DNA from: Modestobacter sp.
GTDB taxonomy: Bacteria > Actinomycetota > Actinomycetes > Mycobacteriales > Geodermatophilaceae
Length of the DNA stretch: 9,537 nt
NCBI GenBank assembly: GCA_025965635.1
Contig: JAOPWO010000040.1
Span: 1-9,537 of the forward strand
Direction of reading: 5' to 3'
Positions 6,871-9,537 of this stretch are shown in pieces. Each line of letters begins with the position of its first letter. Positions within the stretch are counted from its first letter, which is position 1. Both the position numbers and the translations under genes were made by a program. Below the pieces are notes generated by a model, which was not told where the DNA came from, made no database searches, and saw only the letters and a program-made list of their open reading frames with translations.

Positions 6871-7767
6871 TCAGGGCCGGGTGAACCGTTCCCGGCGTCC
6901 GGAACGGGTCAGCCGCAGCCACTCCCGCCAGCCGACCGGGTCCCGCCGGGACACCAGGAAGAACCAGCTGAAGCGGACGAGCTCCAGCGGTAGCAGCCAC
7001 CGCATGCCGGGCTGGGCCATCAGGTAGCCGCGGTTGCGGTAGGTGTAGAAGCGCTTGACGTCGCTGGCCGGGTACTGCGCCGACAGGTGGCCGCCCAGGA
7101 TCGGCTCGAACTCGCTGGTGCCCTCCGGGTGCAGGTAGAGAGCCGCCGGTGCGGTGCCGAAGGGCAGCCCGGACCGGAGCAGGCGGCGGTGGACCTCGGT
7201 CTCGTCGCCGCGGAAGAACAGCCGGTAGTCCGGCACTCCGACCACGTCCAGCGCCTCGGCGCTGAACAACGCGCCGTTGAACAGCGAGGCGTACCGGGGC
7301 AGCAGGTCCACGTCGGCGAAGTCGCTGCGCAGCCGCCGCCAGCGCAGCCCGCGGCGCAGCGGGAAGGCCAGCCGCTCCGGGTCGGCCATGTCGGCCACCA
7401 GCGGCGAGACCTCGGCCAGCCCGTGCCGGCGCGCGGCATCGAGCAGGGTGGCGAGCACCGCCTCGTCGGCGGCCCGGCCGTCGTCGTCGGCGCACCAGAC
7501 CCAGTCAGCCCCCCGCGCCAGCGCGGCGAGCATGCCCAGGGCGAACCCGCCCGCCCCGCCGAGGTTGCGCTGGCTGGGCAGGTAGGTGGCGTCCAGCCCG
7601 CTGGCCTCGACGACCGGTGCCGCGGACTGGTCGGGCCCGTTGTCGACGACGACGACGTGGTCGACCGGCCGGGTCTGCGCGGCGATCGCCGCCAGGCTCT
7701 CGGCCAGCAGCTCGGTGCGGTGCCGGGTCACGATGACCGCGACCACCTGCTGCCCGGCTGCGGTCAC
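6871..7767 (-). CDS. glfT1: GlfT1-type galactofuranosyltransferase (galactan initiation)
   Basis: The 298-residue GT2 protein is predicted to add the first galactofuranose residues to the decaprenyl-PP-GlcNAc-Rha linker, priming the chain for GlfT2. It resembles recalled M. tuberculosis GlfT1 (Rv3782, 304 residues): VVVDNGPD (39-46), RNLGGAGGFALGML (67-80), WCADDDG with the metal-binding DDD at 94-96, LAFPLRRGLRWRR (133-145), SLFNGALF (161-168), RGDETEVHRRL (186-196), LPFGTAPAALYLHPEG (201-216) and KRFYTYRNRGY (238-248). The tail is basic (RRERFTRP). The start is GTG 7767, which overlaps the wzt stop as GTGA; AAGGGG (7776-7781) lies 8 nt upstream. It is the last gene of the wzm-wzt-glfT1 operon and ends at the shared hairpin. 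Distinct from GlfT2, which it faces convergently. The exact linkage formed is inferred from the family. Confidence 0.92.
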   Translation of the reverse strand: MTAAGQQVVAVIVTRHRTELLAESLAAIAAQTRPVDHVVVVDNGPDQSAAPVVEASGLDATYLPSQRNLGGAGGFALGMLAALARGADWVWCADDDGRAADEAVLATLLDAARRHGLAEVSPLVADMADPERLAFPLRRGLRWRRLRSDFADVDLLPRYASLFNGALFSAEALDVVGVPDYRLFFRGDETEVHRRLLRSGLPFGTAPAALYLHPEGTSEFEPILGGHLSAQYPASDVKRFYTYRNRGYLMAQPGMRWLLPLELVRFSWFFLVSRRDPVGWREWLRLTRSGRRERFTRP

Positions 7768-8531
7768 TCGCCGATCCCCTTGTAGGCGCGCAGGACGTCC
7801 TCGAGCGGGCCCTGCTGGCGCACCCGGCCGTGTTCCATCCAGATGGCGGTGTCACAGAGATCGCGGAGGAACTCGTCGGAGTGCGAGGCGAACACCAGCA
7901 GGCCGGATCGCTCCACGAGCTCGGAGAGGCGCTTCTTGGACTTCTCCAGGAAGGCTGCGTCGACCGCACCGATGCCCTCGTCGAGCAGCAGGATCTCCGG
8001 GTCGATGCTGGTGACGACGCCGAGCGCGAGCCGGACCCGCATGCCGGTGGAGTAGGTGCGCAGCGGCATCCGCAGGAAGTCACCGAGCTCGGTGAAGTCG
8101 GCGATGTCGTCCACCCGCTGCTCCATCTGCTTGCGGCTCATCCCGAGGAACAGACCGCGGATGATGATGTTCTCCAGGCCGGAGACCTCCGGGTCCATGC
8201 CCACACCGAGGTCGAACACCGGCGCCACCCGGCCGCGGATCTGCGCCGTCCCGCGGGTCGGCTCGTAGATGCCCGACAGCAGCCGCAGCAGCGTGGACTT
8301 GCCGGCGCCGTTGTGGCCGACCAGGCCGACGCGGGCGCCGTGGTCCAAACTCAGCGTGACGTCGCGCAGCGCCTCGATGATCGGCACCCGGCTGCCGCTG
8401 GCGATGTTGCCACCGACCAGCCCCATGACGGTCTTCTTCAGCGAGCGGCTCTTGGCGTCGAAGATCGGGAAGTCGACGCAGGCGTCCTGCGTGCGGATGC
8501 TGACCTCATGTGCAAGTTGTGACACGTTCAC
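7764..8531 (-). CDS. wzt: ABC transporter ATP-binding protein Wzt, lipid-linked galactan exporter
   Basis: This 255-residue nucleotide-binding subunit powers export of undecaprenyl/decaprenyl-linked galactan with Wzm at the inner membrane. Walker A GHNGAGKST is at 72-80, the ABC signature YSTGM at 160-164 (the form used by Wzt-type proteins instead of LSGGQ), Walker B ILLLDEG at 180-186, and the switch His is His217 in ASHS. An N-terminal stretch SIRTQDACVDFPIFDAKSRS (11-30) resembles M. tuberculosis Rv3781. The protein stops soon after the NBD, so it lacks the C-terminal carbohydrate-recognition domain of E. coli O9a-type Wzt. The start is GTG 8531, overlapping the wzm stop as GTGA; GTG 8525 is an alternative. 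Its own stop overlaps the glfT1 start in the same way, so all three proteins are probably made in a coupled fashion. Confidence 0.93.
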   Translation of the reverse strand: MNVSQLAHEVSIRTQDACVDFPIFDAKSRSLKKTVMGLVGGNIASGSRVPIIEALRDVTLSLDHGARVGLVGHNGAGKSTLLRLLSGIYEPTRGTAQIRGRVAPVFDLGVGMDPEVSGLENIIIRGLFLGMSRKQMEQRVDDIADFTELGDFLRMPLRTYSTGMRVRLALGVVTSIDPEILLLDEGIGAVDAAFLEKSKKRLSELVERSGLLVFASHSDEFLRDLCDTAIWMEHGRVRQQGPLEDVLRAYKGIGE

Positions 8532-9394
8532 ACCCAATAGGAGACGCGGGCCCGGTACTGGCGCAGCACGACCAGCGTGACCGCCCAGCCGACCACGGTG
8601 ATGATGCCGACGACGACCCAGTGCCGGAGTTCCTGCGGCTGGCCCAGCATCGGACGGCGGAGGATCTCGATGAAGTGCAGGAAGGGGTTCAGCTCCGCCA
8701 GTCGGGCACGCTCGGCGATCTCGGGGTTGGGGCTGTTGAGCAGGTCCTCGTAGATCCACACGATCGGCGTGAGGAAGAAGGCCAGCTGGACGATCGACTG
8801 GGTGATCGGCAGCAGGTCGCGGAACCTCGTGGTGACGATGCCGATGAGCAGGGCCACCCAGGCGCCGTTGACGGCGAGCAGCAGCACCGCCGGGATCGCG
8901 GTCACGTCCGACCAGTGCAGGTCCTGCGGGAACACCACGAGCATCACCGCGTAGACGAGCAGGTTGTGCGCGAAGAACAGCACCTGGCGCCAGACCAGCC
9001 GGTAGACGTGCACGCTCAGCGGCGCCGGCAGGTGGGTGATCAGCCCGACGTTGGAGGTGAAGACCTCCGCCCCCTCGCTGATGCACCCGCTGATGAACCC
9101 CCAGATGATGAAGCCGACCAGGATGTAGGGCAGCTGGACCGCCAGGTCGTTGCCGAACAGGCCCGCGTACAGGACGCCCAGCGCGATGGCGGTGACCGCC
9201 ATCGTGATGGAGATCCAGATCGGGCCCAGCAGGGAGCGGCGGTACCGCTGGCGGATGTCCTGCCAGCCGAGGTGTGCCCAGAGCTGACGTTGCCGCCAAC
9301 CGCCGGCCAGGTCGGCGAAGGCGGAGCTCCATGCTCGTTGCGACCCCACGGGCACGGCAGACATGGCCATGACGCTACCCACGCCCGCCCTCAC
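8528..9394 (-). CDS. wzm: ABC-2 type transporter permease Wzm, lipid-linked galactan exporter
   Basis: This 288-residue integral membrane subunit pairs with Wzt. A cytoplasmic N-terminus contains LWAHLGWQDIRQRYRRSLLG (38-57), an amphipathic connector typical of polysaccharide ABC-2 permeases. About six hydrophobic segments follow, near 58-80, 88-106, 136-155, 165-187, 196-215 and 258-277. ELNPFLHFIEILRRPML (234-250) is the conserved family motif before the last segment, and the end RQYRARVSYWV closely resembles M. tuberculosis Rv3783. GTG 9394 is preferred because GGAGAGG lies 7 nt upstream. In-frame ATGs at 9370 and 9364 are possible alternatives. It is the first gene of the wzm-wzt-glfT1 unit. 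No clear promoter is visible in the 58 nt upstream, much of which is a hairpin, so transcription may enter from upstream. Confidence 0.93.
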   Translation of the reverse strand: MRAGVGSVMAMSAVPVGSQRAWSSAFADLAGGWRQRQLWAHLGWQDIRQRYRRSLLGPIWISITMAVTAIALGVLYAGLFGNDLAVQLPYILVGFIIWGFISGCISEGAEVFTSNVGLITHLPAPLSVHVYRLVWRQVLFFAHNLLVYAVMLVVFPQDLHWSDVTAIPAVLLLAVNGAWVALLIGIVTTRFRDLLPITQSIVQLAFFLTPIVWIYEDLLNSPNPEIAERARLAELNPFLHFIEILRRPMLGQPQELRHWVVVGIITVVGWAVTLVVLRQYRARVSYWV

Positions 9395-9401
9395 CCGATG
9401 A

Positions 9402-9408
9402 CCTCTCC
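9402..9408 (-). promoter_or_regulatory. Ribosome binding site (GGAGAGG) of wzm
   Basis: GGAGAGG on the minus strand lies 7 nt before GTG 9394 and decides that start over the in-frame ATGs. Its first base touches the 3' arm of the hairpin at 9408-9442. Confidence 0.55.
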
Positions 9409-9442
9409 CCCCGCGCGCCGTGCTGGCTGGTGCGCGCGGGGG
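9408..9442 (-). terminator. Hairpin between the LGFP-like gene and wzm
   Basis: Arms 9408-9418 and 9432-9442 pair perfectly over 11 all-GC base pairs around a 13-nt loop. It starts 10 nt after the stop of the gene at the right edge, so it is best read as that gene's terminator. There is no U-tract. Because it abuts the wzm ribosome site, it could also act as an attenuator. Confidence 0.55.
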
Positions 9443-9452
9443 TGGTGAGGCG

Positions 9453-9537
9453 TCAGCGGTAGGTGACGGTGGTCGCTCCGGTGGCGGCGGTCCAGGTGAT
9501 CGTGCCGCCCTGGAAGTCGCTGCGCCGGCCGCCCTTG
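9453..9537 (-). CDS. C-terminal end of an LGFP-repeat-like cell-wall protein, partial
   Basis: Only the last 27 codons are inside the window, ending in TGA at 9453-9455. They read KGGRRSDFQGG followed by TITWTAATGATTVTYR. The pattern F-x-G-G-x-I-x-W-x-x-x-T-G-A-x-x-V is what I expect at the end of an LGFP repeat, a module of about 54 residues found in secreted, cell-wall-associated actinobacterial proteins, often with amidase or SpoIID/LytB domains. Which domain comes first cannot be seen. In M. tuberculosis, the LGFP-containing Rv3811 lies near glf and glfT2 (Rv3809c-Rv3808c), so a wall protein here is plausible. With so few residues the call is tentative, but the frame and the hairpin 10 nt after its stop support a real gene end. 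Confidence 0.6.
   Translation of the reverse strand, partial: KGGRRSDFQGGTITWTAATGATTVTYR

Noticed and set aside
8532..9332. Extension of the wzt frame through wzm, seeming to give a 522-residue fusion
   Set aside because: The upstream part is an out-of-frame shadow of wzm. wzm is intact with six membrane segments, and the GTGA overlap gives a natural wzt start.

Overview
The window is very GC-rich, densely coded DNA with frequent GTG starts and 4-nt stop/start overlaps, typical of a high-GC actinobacterium. Seven genes match the mycobacterial machinery for building and exporting the lipid-linked galactan of arabinogalactan. No sequence here fixes the genus. My guess, from recall only, is a non-Mycobacterium actinobacterium such as Geodermatophilaceae or a related order.

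Layout, left to right. (1) 1-1471, minus strand: a partial AlkA-type DNA glycosylase running off the left edge, preceded by an HSD10-like short-chain dehydrogenase. These look like neighbours rather than pathway members, because a hairpin at 1511-1540 separates them from the next unit. (2) 1555-3586, minus strand: a WbbL-type rhamnosyltransferase followed 1 nt later by a mannose-1-phosphate guanylyltransferase, the same pair as Rv3265c-Rv3264c in M. tuberculosis. (3) 3652-6816, plus strand, divergent from wbbL: glf (UDP-galactopyranose mutase) and a GlfT2-type polymerising galactofuranosyltransferase, the same pair as Rv3809c-Rv3808c. (4) A strong GC hairpin in the 54-nt convergent gap. (5) 6871-9394, minus strand: wzm, wzt and glfT1, each joined to the next by a GTGA overlap, equivalent to Rv3783/Rv3781/Rv3782. 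(6) 9453-9537: the last 27 codons of a minus-strand gene with an LGFP-repeat-like end, followed by its own hairpin.

How the genes fit together, by family knowledge: WbbL adds L-rhamnose to decaprenyl-PP-GlcNAc to make the linker. Glf converts UDP-Galp to UDP-Galf. GlfT1 adds the first Galf residues and GlfT2 polymerises the galactan on the cytoplasmic face. Wzm/Wzt exports the lipid-linked polymer. ManC makes GDP-mannose, which none of the transferases in the window is expected to use.

The main points of interest are that modules which, as I recall, sit at three separate loci in M. tuberculosis are packed into about 8 kb here, that the exporter and the galactan-initiating transferase are translationally coupled, and that three genes share a TANNNT hexamer 7-8 nt before the start codon, which suggests leaderless transcripts. 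I saw no RNA genes, insertion sequences, CRISPR arrays or attachment sites. No gene-free stretch exceeds 300 bases.
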